A DNA stretch of 64,000 bases from Flavobacteriales bacterium (GTDB taxonomy: Bacteria; Bacteroidota; Bacteroidia; NS11-12g; UBA9320), in the NCBI GenBank assembly GCA_020635455.1, contig JACJZT010000006.1:180354-244353 (forward strand), written 5' to 3'. The notes under the pieces are model-generated. The model saw nothing but the letters and a program-made list of their open reading frames with translations. It was not told the origin of the DNA and ran no database searches. The translations under genes and the position numbers were made by a program. Within the stretch, counting starts at the first letter, position 1. Each line of letters begins with the position of its first letter. Below are positions 9,584-18,600 of this stretch, piece after piece.

Positions 9584-10399
9584 TCAGACAGCCACGTTAT
9601 GCTCCCGCAAAGCATCATTCAGAGATGTTTTCAGGTCTGTACTTTCTTTTCTCTGACCAATGATAAGTGCACAGGGGACACCATATTCACCAGCGGCAAA
9701 TTTTTTATTGAGGGTTCCCGGAATTACCACCGACCTTTCAGGGACGATCCCTCGGTATTCTATTGGTTCTTTACCACTAACATCAATGATCTTTGTGCTC
9801 AGGGTAAGCGTAACACCCGCCCCGATCACGGCTTGTTTGCACACTCTCACGCCTTCAACAATTATGCTGCGTGAACCAATGAAACAACCGTCTTCAATAA
9901 TTACCGGAGCTGCCTGCACAGGTTCAAGTACACCCCCGATTCCTACACCTCCGCTAAGGTGAACATTCATTCCTATCTGAGCACAGGAACCTACCGTCGC
10001 CCAGGTGTCGACCATAGTCCCCTGATCCACGTAAGCTCCGATATTTACATAACTTGGCATCAGGATCACGCCGTTGGATAAAAAGGATCCATAACGGGCT
10101 ATTGCATGTGGAACTGCACGAACACCGATTCTTTTATAGTTTTTCTTTAATGGGATCTTGTCATAAAATTCCATGGGTCCAACTTCAAACGTTTCCATTT
10201 GCTGAATCGGAAAAAATAATATTACTGCCTTTTTAATCCAGTCGTTTACCTGCCAACCTTCACCAACCTTGTTGGCAACCCTTAGCTTTCCCTGATCTAA
10301 AAGTTCAACTACTTCGCGTATCGCATCCTGAGTTTCTTCTTTCGAAAGTAAAGTCCTGTCTTCCCAGGCTGCTTCGATTTTATTTTGTATTTCTGTCAT
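9584..10399 (-). CDS. dapD: 2,3,4,5-tetrahydrodipicolinate N-succinyltransferase
   Basis: DapD transfers succinyl from succinyl-CoA to tetrahydrodipicolinate in the succinylase branch of the diaminopimelate/lysine pathway, feeding peptidoglycan. The N-terminal helical domain (about 1-100) is followed by a left-handed beta-helix of hexapeptide repeats from VNIGAYVDQGTMVDTWATVG through IIEDGCFIGSRSIIVEG, and a C-terminal RSVVIPGTL segment. Its 271 residues match the family (about 274 in E. coli). The ATG at 10399 is well supported. It is probably the first gene of a two-gene unit with the glycosyltransferase. A TAAATTTG box and a 12-base palindrome lie just upstream. Confidence 0.95.
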   Translation of the reverse strand: MTEIQNKIEAAWEDRTLLSKEETQDAIREVVELLDQGKLRVANKVGEGWQVNDWIKKAVILFFPIQQMETFEVGPMEFYDKIPLKKNYKRIGVRAVPHAIARYGSFLSNGVILMPSYVNIGAYVDQGTMVDTWATVGSCAQIGMNVHLSGGVGIGGVLEPVQAAPVIIEDGCFIGSRSIIVEGVRVCKQAVIGAGVTLTLSTKIIDVSGKEPIEYRGIVPERSVVIPGTLNKKFAAGEYGVPCALIIGQRKESTDLKTSLNDALREHNVAV

Positions 10400-10415
10400 G
10401 TAAATAAAATTTCTG

Positions 10416-10440
10416 CAAATTTATATCCTTCTGATCAGAA
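10416..10440 (-). promoter_or_regulatory. Putative dapD -7 box with adjacent palindrome
   Basis: The minus strand reads TAAATTTG at 10423-10416, 16 bases upstream of the dapD ATG. Immediately upstream of it (10429-10440) is the perfect 12-base palindrome TTCTGATCAGAA, placed between the -7 box and where a -33 element would lie, a position suited to an operator. No clear -33 TTG is visible. The regulatory role is inference. Confidence 0.35.
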
Positions 10441-10602
10441 AGGCCGAAAATTTAGGTTGCAAAATCACATAACTTCATGATTTATATCATAAATGATTGA
10501 GCGATCAATGTGTAAAGAAGGATGGCTTTAAATCAAGTTTAAATAAAATTAAGAATAAGGTTTGTGGATTTAAGGGTATTTAGGATTTTTGAAAAGCTAA
10601 AC

Positions 10603-11313
10603 ATGTTTGAAACCATTCTGTTGATCCTGGCCATTTGTGCAGGATTTTATATTCAAACCATCCTTGGATTTGGTGCTGCAATCCTTGCATTGCCGATCCT
10701 TTTGTTAACTCTGGGTCTTCAGGATGCGGTTTCGTTTATTTCCGTATTCTTTTTCCTTTACAGTTTATACCAGATGTATAAGGTGAGAAAAGCTGCCGAC
10801 ATGACCACTGTCTATACCTTGATCCTTGGTGTCATTATTGGTCTGATCATGGGCATTCAGGTATTAAAAATCGGACATCCAGTTGTTTTGAAGAAATATC
10901 TGGGGGCCTTTATCATCCTTTATGTGGTTAGCCGCATGGCTAAAATAAAAAAACAAAAATGGATGGATAAGTTTGGCTTGTTGTTCGGAATAGGAAGTGG
11001 ATTTTTCTCAGGTTTGTTCTCTGTGGGAGGACCTTTCTGTGTTATTTATGTTCATAATAAAGATTTTAAAATTGATGTTTTAAGAAGTACCATCATTCTT
11101 ACACTCGGCATAACGGATTTAATAAAATTGCCAATGTTGTTTGCTTCAAACCTGGTTAACCTTCAAATACTTAAGAGCGCGGCCATTGTTTTTCCTTTTT
11201 TTGTGGCTTCCATCTATTTAGGTAATAGGTCGTATGCTTTCATAAAGGAAGATCTGTTTCATAAAATAATAATGATCCTGCTTCTAATTTCGGGAATAAG
11301 TTTATTGTTTTAA
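10603..11313 (+). CDS. TSUP (TauE/SafE) family membrane transporter
   Basis: A small integral membrane protein of the TauE/SafE sulfite-exporter family (PF01925, formerly DUF81), which moves sulfite, sulfonates or related anions; substrate unknown. The family hallmark appears twice as an internal repeat: ILGFGAAILALPILL near residues 18-32 and FFSGLFSVGGPFCVIYV in the second half. About seven to eight membrane spans fit in 236 residues. I chose the ATG at 10603 over the earlier GTG at 10564 because the hydrophobic first helix begins there and the extra 13 residues look like leader. It is monocistronic and convergent with the DUF1801 gene. Confidence 0.85.
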   Translation: MFETILLILAICAGFYIQTILGFGAAILALPILLLTLGLQDAVSFISVFFFLYSLYQMYKVRKAADMTTVYTLILGVIIGLIMGIQVLKIGHPVVLKKYLGAFIILYVVSRMAKIKKQKWMDKFGLLFGIGSGFFSGLFSVGGPFCVIYVHNKDFKIDVLRSTIILTLGITDLIKLPMLFASNLVNLQILKSAAIVFPFFVASIYLGNRSYAFIKEDLFHKIIMILLLISGISLLF

Positions 11314-11337
11314 TTAAAAATTTAGCCTTTACAGAGG

Positions 11338-11775
11338 TTAATTTTCATATAAACCCAGATTTAACTTTTTCTTCACTTTGTGATACGTAAGAGCAGCAGT
11401 GATGCATTGTTTAAGTTCCGGCACGGGAAGCTTGTCGTTGAGTTTAAAAACAATGGCCCGGTTTCCTTCGTATCTGAAAATAGGCCCGTAAACCTTTTTA
11501 AAGGTATCAACCAATTTGCTCGTACATTTAAAATACAATGCATATTGTTCCGGAGTACCTGGTTTCCAATCCATTCGAATCGTACTTCCAATTTTGGTGA
11601 GAAAACTTGGTTCACCCCATTTCAGAGTTTCTTCCAGTTCGGTTATCTCTGCAGTTTCTTTTGCGGTTTCAAGGATCAGGGATCTGAGAAAATCCATTTT
11701 GAATCTTACAAACTCGGGATATTTCTGAAAGATCTCATTTACTCCGGGATCCGTGATGATCTTCAAATTATCCAT
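11338..11775 (-). CDS. DUF1801 domain protein
   Basis: A small soluble protein (145 residues) of the DUF1801/YdhG-like family. Typical features are ETLKWGEPSFLTKIGSTIRM, then YALYFKCTSKLVDTFKKVYG, the FRYEGNRAIVFKLNDKLP block and a final Lys-rich helix. The fold in relatives resembles frataxin/CyaY-like alpha-beta proteins; the biochemical role is unknown. No signal peptide. It stands alone, tail-to-tail with the TSUP transporter 24 bases away. Confidence 0.8.
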   Translation of the reverse strand: MDNLKIITDPGVNEIFQKYPEFVRFKMDFLRSLILETAKETAEITELEETLKWGEPSFLTKIGSTIRMDWKPGTPEQYALYFKCTSKLVDTFKKVYGPIFRYEGNRAIVFKLNDKLPVPELKQCITAALTYHKVKKKLNLGLYEN

Positions 11776-12075
11776 TTTCCATTATTATAAAGATTAACTT
11801 TAAAATTCACGGGTTATGGTGAAGCCTGGTGTGGAACACGTTTTCTAAATTGTTTATATCTAATGACCGGCTACCTTTCGAGTTTTGGAAACGGCATAAA
11901 TGAATCCGTCGTTTTTGTTTTGAAAACGGACGAAAACGGTGAATTAAATTAAATCTATCTAACGCCATTTTACTAACCGAACAAACATTCCGGGTTTAAA
12001 AAATTGTTATGCACAAAAGTGTATCAAAAAACTTTGATGTTTAGCCATATAATCAGCGTAATTCCGACGCAAATC
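11776..12075. other. 300-base intergenic region with small repeats, no gene seen
   Basis: AT-rich spacer between the DUF1801 start and the 3' end of the T9SS gene at 12076. It holds a 6-bp-arm inverted repeat CGTTTT/AAAACG (11910-11928), overlapped by the direct repeat GAAAACGG (11922-11929 and 11932-11939), and near 12026-12041 the inverted repeat ATCAAA/TTTGAT. None has a U-run that would make it an obvious terminator. No open frame or RNA gene could be supported. Confidence 0.4.
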
Positions 12076-14160
12076 CTAATCTTTTATTCGGTTCAGTATC
12101 TTGCCTCTAATAAATGGGGTGCCTTTATTGTCTAAAACAAGGAATACGAACATTGCATTCGGTAAATCAAGATCACATTCAAAATAGTTTTCTTTTTTAA
12201 TTAAACTTTTGTTCAATAGCAAACGCCCCTGGAGATCGTAAATACTTACTGATTTTGGCGAATTCGATTGTGTTTCTGAAATTCGAAGCACCTTGCCATT
12301 ATAAGAATACATATTCAGGGTTGTTAAAATTTCACTTAGACCGGCAGAAGTATAGTTAATTTCCGAGCTAAATCCTTCACATCCCTCCAGATCCGTTACC
12401 AGGCACTTTACCTTACCGGATTTTTCGGGTTTGAATCCGGTCATACTTGCATTGCTTACTTTAATACCATCAAGGTACCATTCCACCTTCTTCCATTTTC
12501 CGCTTAACTTTACACTATCGCCTTGTGTGGAGATTTGTGGCACCGGCAAAGGCAATGCCTTAAAATTAATGGTAAATTTTTTAGAACAGCCCGAATCATT
12601 ATAGACCGTGGATCGGTATACGGCATCCTTTGTAATCATTATGTTACGGCTCGGGGTAAGGCTTTTATTGTCTTCCCAAGTCACGGTTCCGGCCCCTTTA
12701 ATTTCAAGAAAAACCGTATTTCCTGTACAAACCGAACTGTCGGTAAAATTGATCTTTGGTTGAAAGGTCCTGCATTCGGTAAATTGAGCCATGAATCCTA
12801 ATAAATAACTGGTGTAGGGTAGTTGCGCCTTGGAATTCTGACTGAAAATAATATCTCTTTTATAGGTTCCTCCCCAGTATAATTGGTTGTTCACACAAAT
12901 ATCAACTGCAAGGCCTTTTACCACAAAGTCGGTGTTGCTCAAGCCTGCAACGTTCCATAAAACGGCTCCGGAAGAATCATATTTTACAATGAAATTAGCC
13001 CTTTTACCGGCTCCTATAAACGCTGTTGTATTTGTTGGGTCAAGGTCGCCGCTACCCTGAAAGGTTCCTGTAACAAACATGTTTCCGTTCTGGTCGGCAC
13101 TCATGTCTGTAAGATCCAGATACCCACTACTGAACGATTCTTGTTTTTCCCAATTGATCTGCCCACTAAATTCAAGATTTGTGAATTCGAAATAGGCAAT
13201 CCCTACTCCAGAGTGTGATCCGTAACCCCTTATTTGACCATATGAGTTTTTCTCAAGTTTGATCAAGCTTTCGTGGCCGGATTTTTGTACCCAGTTAAAA
13301 TTCATCGCCGTATCAAGACTGCAATACAAAACAAGTCCTGAACCTGTTAAACTACTAACCCCGTTTCCCGGATCAAAATCCATGGTTCCATACAGTTCTC
13401 CTGAGAAAACAAGATTTCCATTAAGTTCTACCAGGCCGCCACCTTGCAAATCGTAACCGGTATTGCTGTATACTGCTCTGTGACTTACTGCTCTATATCC
13501 ACCTTGTTTTGAACGTAAAATTGCAAGTCCATTTTTGTTTGAATTTTTATTTCCAAGATTTGGAAGATCAACAAATAATCCATCCGAAGATTGGATTCTC
13601 ATATCCCCTTTGCCGGTAACCATCCAAAGTATTTCATCGTAAGGTGTGCAAACAAAATCGATCGTCTTCATGTCTGAGAATCCGGAATTCGGAGCAATGT
13701 AAACATTCCATAGATTTGCACCGTTATTGTCCATTTTAAGAATAAACGAACCTGTATTTATGGTAGCATTTATGAGGTCTTTAAGGTTATCGCTGTCGAG
13801 ATAAACTTTGCCTTTAAAATTTGATGAGAGATAAACGTTGCCTTTGGTATCCGTTTTTAGTTTAATCGGAGTTCCAAGAATGTTGTAAATAAGTTTACTA
13901 AAACGCAAAACTCCTGATGAAGTATAGGAAGCAACGAACATTACCCTGGCAGTTTGGTATGCATCGAGCAAATAACGATTGTTGGCCCACATACTGTCTT
14001 CAAAATAACCTGCGACAAATACATTTCCGCTTTGGTCTGTTGCAATAGCCTCAACAGAGGAAGAAACATTGGAACGGTATTGGAAAATTGAATCAATTGT
14101 TTGGGAAAAGGATGTTGTGCTGAAGGATGCTAAAAGTAGTAAGGTTATGAATTTTCTCAT
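12076..14160 (-). CDS. T9SS-secreted beta-propeller-like protein
   Basis: A secreted protein of 694 residues. The signal peptide is at 1-19 (cleavage after SFS). Residues about 25-460 carry repeated strands of the type GNVFVAGYF, GNVYLSSNF, GNMFVTGTF and NQLYWGGTYKR, as in SBBP/beta-propeller repeat proteins. Two short Ig-like segments follow (SVCTGNTVFLEIKGAGTVTW and a KVEWYLDG region). The last 85 residues (YSYNGKVLRISE, VSIYDLQGRLL, FVFLVLDNKG) resemble a T9SS type A sorting domain, though the usual PNP motif is missing. It is probably a cell-surface or released protein with no visible catalytic residues. It sits alone between 300 and 190 base spacers. Confidence 0.8.
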   Translation of the reverse strand: MRKFITLLLLASFSTTSFSQTIDSIFQYRSNVSSSVEAIATDQSGNVFVAGYFEDSMWANNRYLLDAYQTARVMFVASYTSSGVLRFSKLIYNILGTPIKLKTDTKGNVYLSSNFKGKVYLDSDNLKDLINATINTGSFILKMDNNGANLWNVYIAPNSGFSDMKTIDFVCTPYDEILWMVTGKGDMRIQSSDGLFVDLPNLGNKNSNKNGLAILRSKQGGYRAVSHRAVYSNTGYDLQGGGLVELNGNLVFSGELYGTMDFDPGNGVSSLTGSGLVLYCSLDTAMNFNWVQKSGHESLIKLEKNSYGQIRGYGSHSGVGIAYFEFTNLEFSGQINWEKQESFSSGYLDLTDMSADQNGNMFVTGTFQGSGDLDPTNTTAFIGAGKRANFIVKYDSSGAVLWNVAGLSNTDFVVKGLAVDICVNNQLYWGGTYKRDIIFSQNSKAQLPYTSYLLGFMAQFTECRTFQPKINFTDSSVCTGNTVFLEIKGAGTVTWEDNKSLTPSRNIMITKDAVYRSTVYNDSGCSKKFTINFKALPLPVPQISTQGDSVKLSGKWKKVEWYLDGIKVSNASMTGFKPEKSGKVKCLVTDLEGCEGFSSEINYTSAGLSEILTTLNMYSYNGKVLRISETQSNSPKSVSIYDLQGRLLLNKSLIKKENYFECDLDLPNAMFVFLVLDNKGTPFIRGKILNRIKD

Positions 14161-14350
14161 TATAATAAAGACGTATTTTATTAACTATGTGCCGGTTTTT
14201 TTTAAATTTCTTTTTTAAAATTGGTTGAAAAAAATTGAAATCGAACAAATGGTTTATTTAAGATTTTTCAGCTGATTTTATCCAAGATCCGTTTCATCGA
14301 ACCTGAAAGTGTATCGGATGTTTGAGCATTTCTAACGTGCAAACCTTAGT

Positions 14351-15133
14351 TTAAATGGGTTTGTAGTTGGTTGAAGAAAAATATTCCGGACGTTTGGAAG
14401 GAATTTCAGGTTTATTGGAGCATGCATTGTAGGTGATGATCAACAACCTTCTTTTATTGCCTTCTTCTCCGTGTGACGACTGATGAATAACGTTAGGATG
14501 AAACAAACTCATGTCTCCTGTTTTTCCGCAAAGGGATACTACTCCCAATTCATCGGCAAGAGACTTTACACTTTCTTCAGGTAATTCAAAGTCGAGTGTG
14601 TTCGATACAGATCCGTCAAGAGCATTGAATTCGTGTAATTTGTCGGCTTTCTCTTCTTCAAAAAAATGTGTATGAGATCCCGGAATTACTTGTAAAGGAC
14701 CGGAGTTCATTCCAACATTATCGAGGTAAAATATAAGATTGACCATCCGGTCTTCCTTAATGTTGTCGTAAATGTTCCAGTAAGGAAAGTCCCTGTGCCA
14801 GGGCCATACCGAGGTAGGAATGCTTTCTTTGTGATTGATCTTACATTGATGAATGTAAATGTCATCCATCAGGATCTCGCGAATAAAGTTCTCAACTTCC
14901 CGGAAAATATCTTTCCATTCGTTGTAATAATCCATAAGTTGCAGTCCATAGCAGGAGCGAATGTTCCCGTTGCTTTCATAAACGGTAAAGGGTGCTTTAT
15001 CTTCGAGTTTGCTAACGTCGATCCTGCCTTCAGAAAATTGCTTTCCGGGTATGTTGTAATATCCGTTTTCAGAATAACTGGCCTTGGCAGACTTTAAATC
15101 CAAAGGAGTGTTGAATAATTGAGTACTCAGCAT
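14351..15133 (-). CDS. Phytanoyl-CoA dioxygenase (PhyH) family protein
   Basis: A cytoplasmic Fe(II)/2-oxoglutarate-dependent oxygenase of the PhyH family. The iron ligands are visible: HRD in WPWHRDFPYW (H-x-D) and the distal His in FHPNVIHQSSHG, followed by the Arg pair RRLL that would bind 2-oxoglutarate. LQVIPGSHTHF is the characteristic PhyH strand. Its 260 residues are of family length. The substrate is unknown; members hydroxylate fatty acyl-CoAs, amino acids or small metabolites. It is monocistronic, with a TATGTTTG box 17 bases upstream. Confidence 0.85.
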   Translation of the reverse strand: MLSTQLFNTPLDLKSAKASYSENGYYNIPGKQFSEGRIDVSKLEDKAPFTVYESNGNIRSCYGLQLMDYYNEWKDIFREVENFIREILMDDIYIHQCKINHKESIPTSVWPWHRDFPYWNIYDNIKEDRMVNLIFYLDNVGMNSGPLQVIPGSHTHFFEEEKADKLHEFNALDGSVSNTLDFELPEESVKSLADELGVVSLCGKTGDMSLFHPNVIHQSSHGEEGNKRRLLIITYNACSNKPEIPSKRPEYFSSTNYKPI

Positions 15134-15150
15134 TTTCTCTTATTATTATA

Positions 15151-15158
15151 CAAACATA
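15151..15158 (-). promoter_or_regulatory. Putative -7 box of the PhyH gene
   Basis: Minus strand TATGTTTG, a full match to TAnnTTTG, with 17 bases between it and the ATG at 15133. No TTG stands at the usual -33 spacing. Confidence 0.4.
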
Positions 15159-15259
15159 CTTCAAAACACTTTAACTAGTGATAATATTCTTAAAAAGTAT
15201 ATTGTGTATGGGGCTTGTCAAATAAATTTGCCGGAAAGTGCATGAAGTCATAAAAGGGA

Positions 15260-15634
15260 TTATGGTTTCTTAAGGCTGTAAACATCTCCATTGCTTTTGG
15301 TCAAGATCAATTCATCTCCTGATCCTTTATGTTCCCATTCTCCTGTTAAGATCAAGGTCCAGTCGAAATCAGCCGACCAGAAACATCCATTTGAGAAAAA
15401 CACCTTGTCATCTTCTACCACATATTTTCCTTCGCAAATGGCCGGAAATTTTATGGTTTCACTCTTCCCGGAGAAAATACCCTTGCTAAAAACAATGTTT
15501 ACTTTTGCTTGTTCCCCATTTCTTTCAAACACTCCTTCGTAGGTTCCTTCTTTAAAGCTCCCGGTCTTTGGATCTTTTTTGCATCCAATGCATAATGCCA
15601 GAGTAATGATCAATATAATTTTGGTTGAATTCAT
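15260..15634 (-). CDS. Small hypothetical lipoprotein
   Basis: A 124-residue lipoprotein: signal peptide ending in the lipobox CIGC, then KKDPKTGSFKEG. The mature part is beta-rich (EGTYEGVFERNGEQAKVNIV, a FFSNGCFWSADFDW segment with one Cys, WTLILTGEWEHKG), resembling small lipocalin-like Bacteroidota lipoproteins, but I cannot name the family. It lies 55 bases downstream of the six-gene envelope operon (15690-23430) on the same strand and may be its last member. Confidence 0.75.
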   Translation of the reverse strand: MNSTKIILIITLALCIGCKKDPKTGSFKEGTYEGVFERNGEQAKVNIVFSKGIFSGKSETIKFPAICEGKYVVEDDKVFFSNGCFWSADFDWTLILTGEWEHKGSGDELILTKSNGDVYSLKKP

Positions 15635-15689
15635 AATACAATCAGAAACGATGGATAAAACGAAACAGATCTTTCTTAAGATTTATTAA

Positions 15690-18600
15690 TTACCGAATCA
15701 AATACACAACTCCTTTTGCCAGCTTATTTGCAGTTTTTTTACCCTTATATTTAAATGCATAAAAATAGTAATCTACCTGACAGGTTTCACCCAAATAGGT
15801 TCCGTCCCAACCCTCCTTAAAATCTTCGGTATAAAAAACCCTTTCTCCCCATCGGTTGTAAATCGACATTGATGAGTATAAAAACGAAGCATATTCAATT
15901 TTAAAAACATCGTTTATTCCATCCCCATTGGGTGAAAATGCAGAAGGTACTTCAAAATCGGTTATTTCTTTTATACATACTTTACGACTAAAACTATCCT
16001 TGCAATTTCCATTGTTTTCTATCACAAGTTTAATGGTGTAATAATCCCTGCTTCCATCGTACAAATGTTGCGGGTTTACCTTGGGATCGTAATTGTAAAA
16101 AGTACTGTCTCCCATATCCCAATAACCCGTTATTCCACCCTGACTTAAATTAATGATTTGAAGAAGAGCATTATAACTTATAAGGCATGCATCGTTTGGC
16201 GAATAGTTAAAAAAGGCCTTTATAGGAGGATATCCGGGCAAATTAACGCTGGTATCGTAAATGCAACCCGTTGCCATATTTGTTACAATAACGCGATAAG
16301 TATTTCCTGCCTGAACGGTTATGTCAGGGGTGTTTAGTTCGGGAGTGGTATTCCATTTGTATGAATACGGTCCGGTTCCATTCATTTTTAACTGTATAAA
16401 CCCGGGTTGGCCATAACATTGAATGGGACTGGTCAAAGCGGTACTTTTTATTTCAGGATGAACGTAAACAAGATGCAAAGTGGAATCACCCTCGCTACAA
16501 CCATCATTTATATTCAATTTTACTATAAGCGGAGATTTTGTGCTTACAAATATAGAATTAACATTACCCTGACCTGTGCTCCAGTTGTAGTTGTAATTAC
16601 CTGTACCGCCCGCAGGTTTTGCAGTTAAGGTAACCGTTGAACCCACACAAACGGAATCTTTGTCACTCATAATCTTAACCTTAAGTGTGTCCTGTACCAC
16701 AACGTCCTTGCTGATCTTACTTACACAATTTCCTGTACCATAAGAATAGCTTAGTGTGTGCTTACCTGATCCGGCAAGTTTTGGGTTAAAACTGTTTCCA
16801 ACGATCCCGTTTCCGGTTAAATTGCCGCCCGGAGGAGAAAGCGACAATAATATCAGAGTATCTCTGTAACAGTAAGAATTGTTCAACCCACTCAGGTCAA
16901 CTATTGGAAGGCCGCGAACGGTGATCAAAATGGTATCGGTACATTTACCCGGAAGGTCGAAAAGGATTTTATGCACTCCGGCTTTGGCAACAGCAGGATT
17001 GAAGAGTCCCGTTTTTCCATTCGTAATACCCTTGCCACTGAAGGTTCCGCTTCCTTCTCCGTTAAACAACTGAAAAGGTTTGTCTGCGATACAGAAGTTG
17101 GTATCTTTTTGAATGTTAGCCCTTGGATGGATCTTAATAATAAGAGTATCCCTGCAACCATTGGCTTCACCAATAATTTGATGCAGAGTGCCTTTGCCTG
17201 CAAGCGAAGGACTGAACATTTGATTGTAAACCGTATTTCCCAAAATGGCGTTACTGCCGGTAAAGTACATGTTCCAGGGATCCGATCGTATAAAAGCATA
17301 GCGCATCAGATAATTTGTGTCGCTTACACAATTAAAGACCGTGTCAACATAAAAACGGCTGTATCTGAGGTACATGATTTTATCTGCCCTGCAGCCATTG
17401 GGAGATGTGTAGGTTAAAATGGTTGAAACAAAAGTTGATTTACCGGGAACCGAAAAAGTATCGGGATCAAAGATCCCGGCTACCGGGTCTATAATTCCTT
17501 TGCCCGACCATAAGCCTCCGGCGGGGATACCGGCAGGAAGCGTGTGTAATCCACCATCCGGGCAGGTTATTTCATTATACCTTGCATCTACAGCCTGTAT
17601 ATTTCTTTTAAGTGTATCGCGACAGCCATTGATTCTGTAAATGTAAATATGATCACCTGCACCGGCAGCATTTGGTGAGTTAATCCCAATTCTGGAATTG
17701 GTAACGGATGGACCGGTCCATGTTCCACCCATGGGTTGAAAGGTGAAAGTATCGTTGATTACCGACTGACATATTGTATCAAAAGGGTCTATAATAATTG
17801 CATCAATGTTAACGATCTTCGTGTCTGAACAGCCATTCCAGGTATAGGTCACTACAAAACTTCCGGCGGTATCTGGAGGAGTTATGATTCCGGAGCTGCT
17901 AATATTCGGTCCGCTCCAGGTTCCTCCTGCTGGTGAAAAATTACTAACCATAAAAGGCGGGGCGGATGGACAGGAAGCATTGGGTAAACCTGCATTAATT
18001 CCCCTTACGGTAATCAGTATATCATCCGAACAACCATTCAGAGTGTAAGTAAGGGTAAACGTTCCGTTCTTCGAAACAGCAGGACTAAAGGTTCCGGCGA
18101 TACTGTCGGTGATCCCGATTCCACTCCATATACCTCCCTGAGGGCTTGCCTTTAAATCATAAGGTGGGTTCGACTGGCATATTACAGTGTCTTTAGGTGC
18201 CACAGGCGGATCGATCACTCTAATGGAAATGGTGTCAAATCCGGGAATGGAAACGCCGTCCGAAACTTTCAGAATGTATTCTGTTGTGGAGGTGGGACAA
18301 ACGTTTTTTGGAGGCGTACCTGAAAGTCCTCCTGGAATCCAGGTATAAAGATAATTCTGAGGGTTTCCACCGGTAATGGTGGCGTCGATCTTGGTGCATT
18401 TGCCTTTGCAGATCACGTAATCGGCAGCAGAGAGCGTAACAACAATCGGACAATCCGTGATCTTAAAATTCAGCTTCGCATTGATCTGCCATACGCTGTC
18501 ACAACGGTCGGTGAATGTTGAGTTAAAATCAAGCATGTAATTTCCGCTTTGATCCAATCCTGAAACAAAGGTTACATCAAAGGTATTGCTCATATTGTTT

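Noticed and set aside
12000..12045. Terminator after the gene at 12076
   Set aside because: The ATCAAA/TTTGAT and CAC/GTG repeats are short and no U-run follows on the minus strand.
16879..17640. Several frames opposite or out of phase with the giant T9SS gene, up to 148 residues
   Set aside because: They arise from the repetitive composition of that gene and have no independent support.
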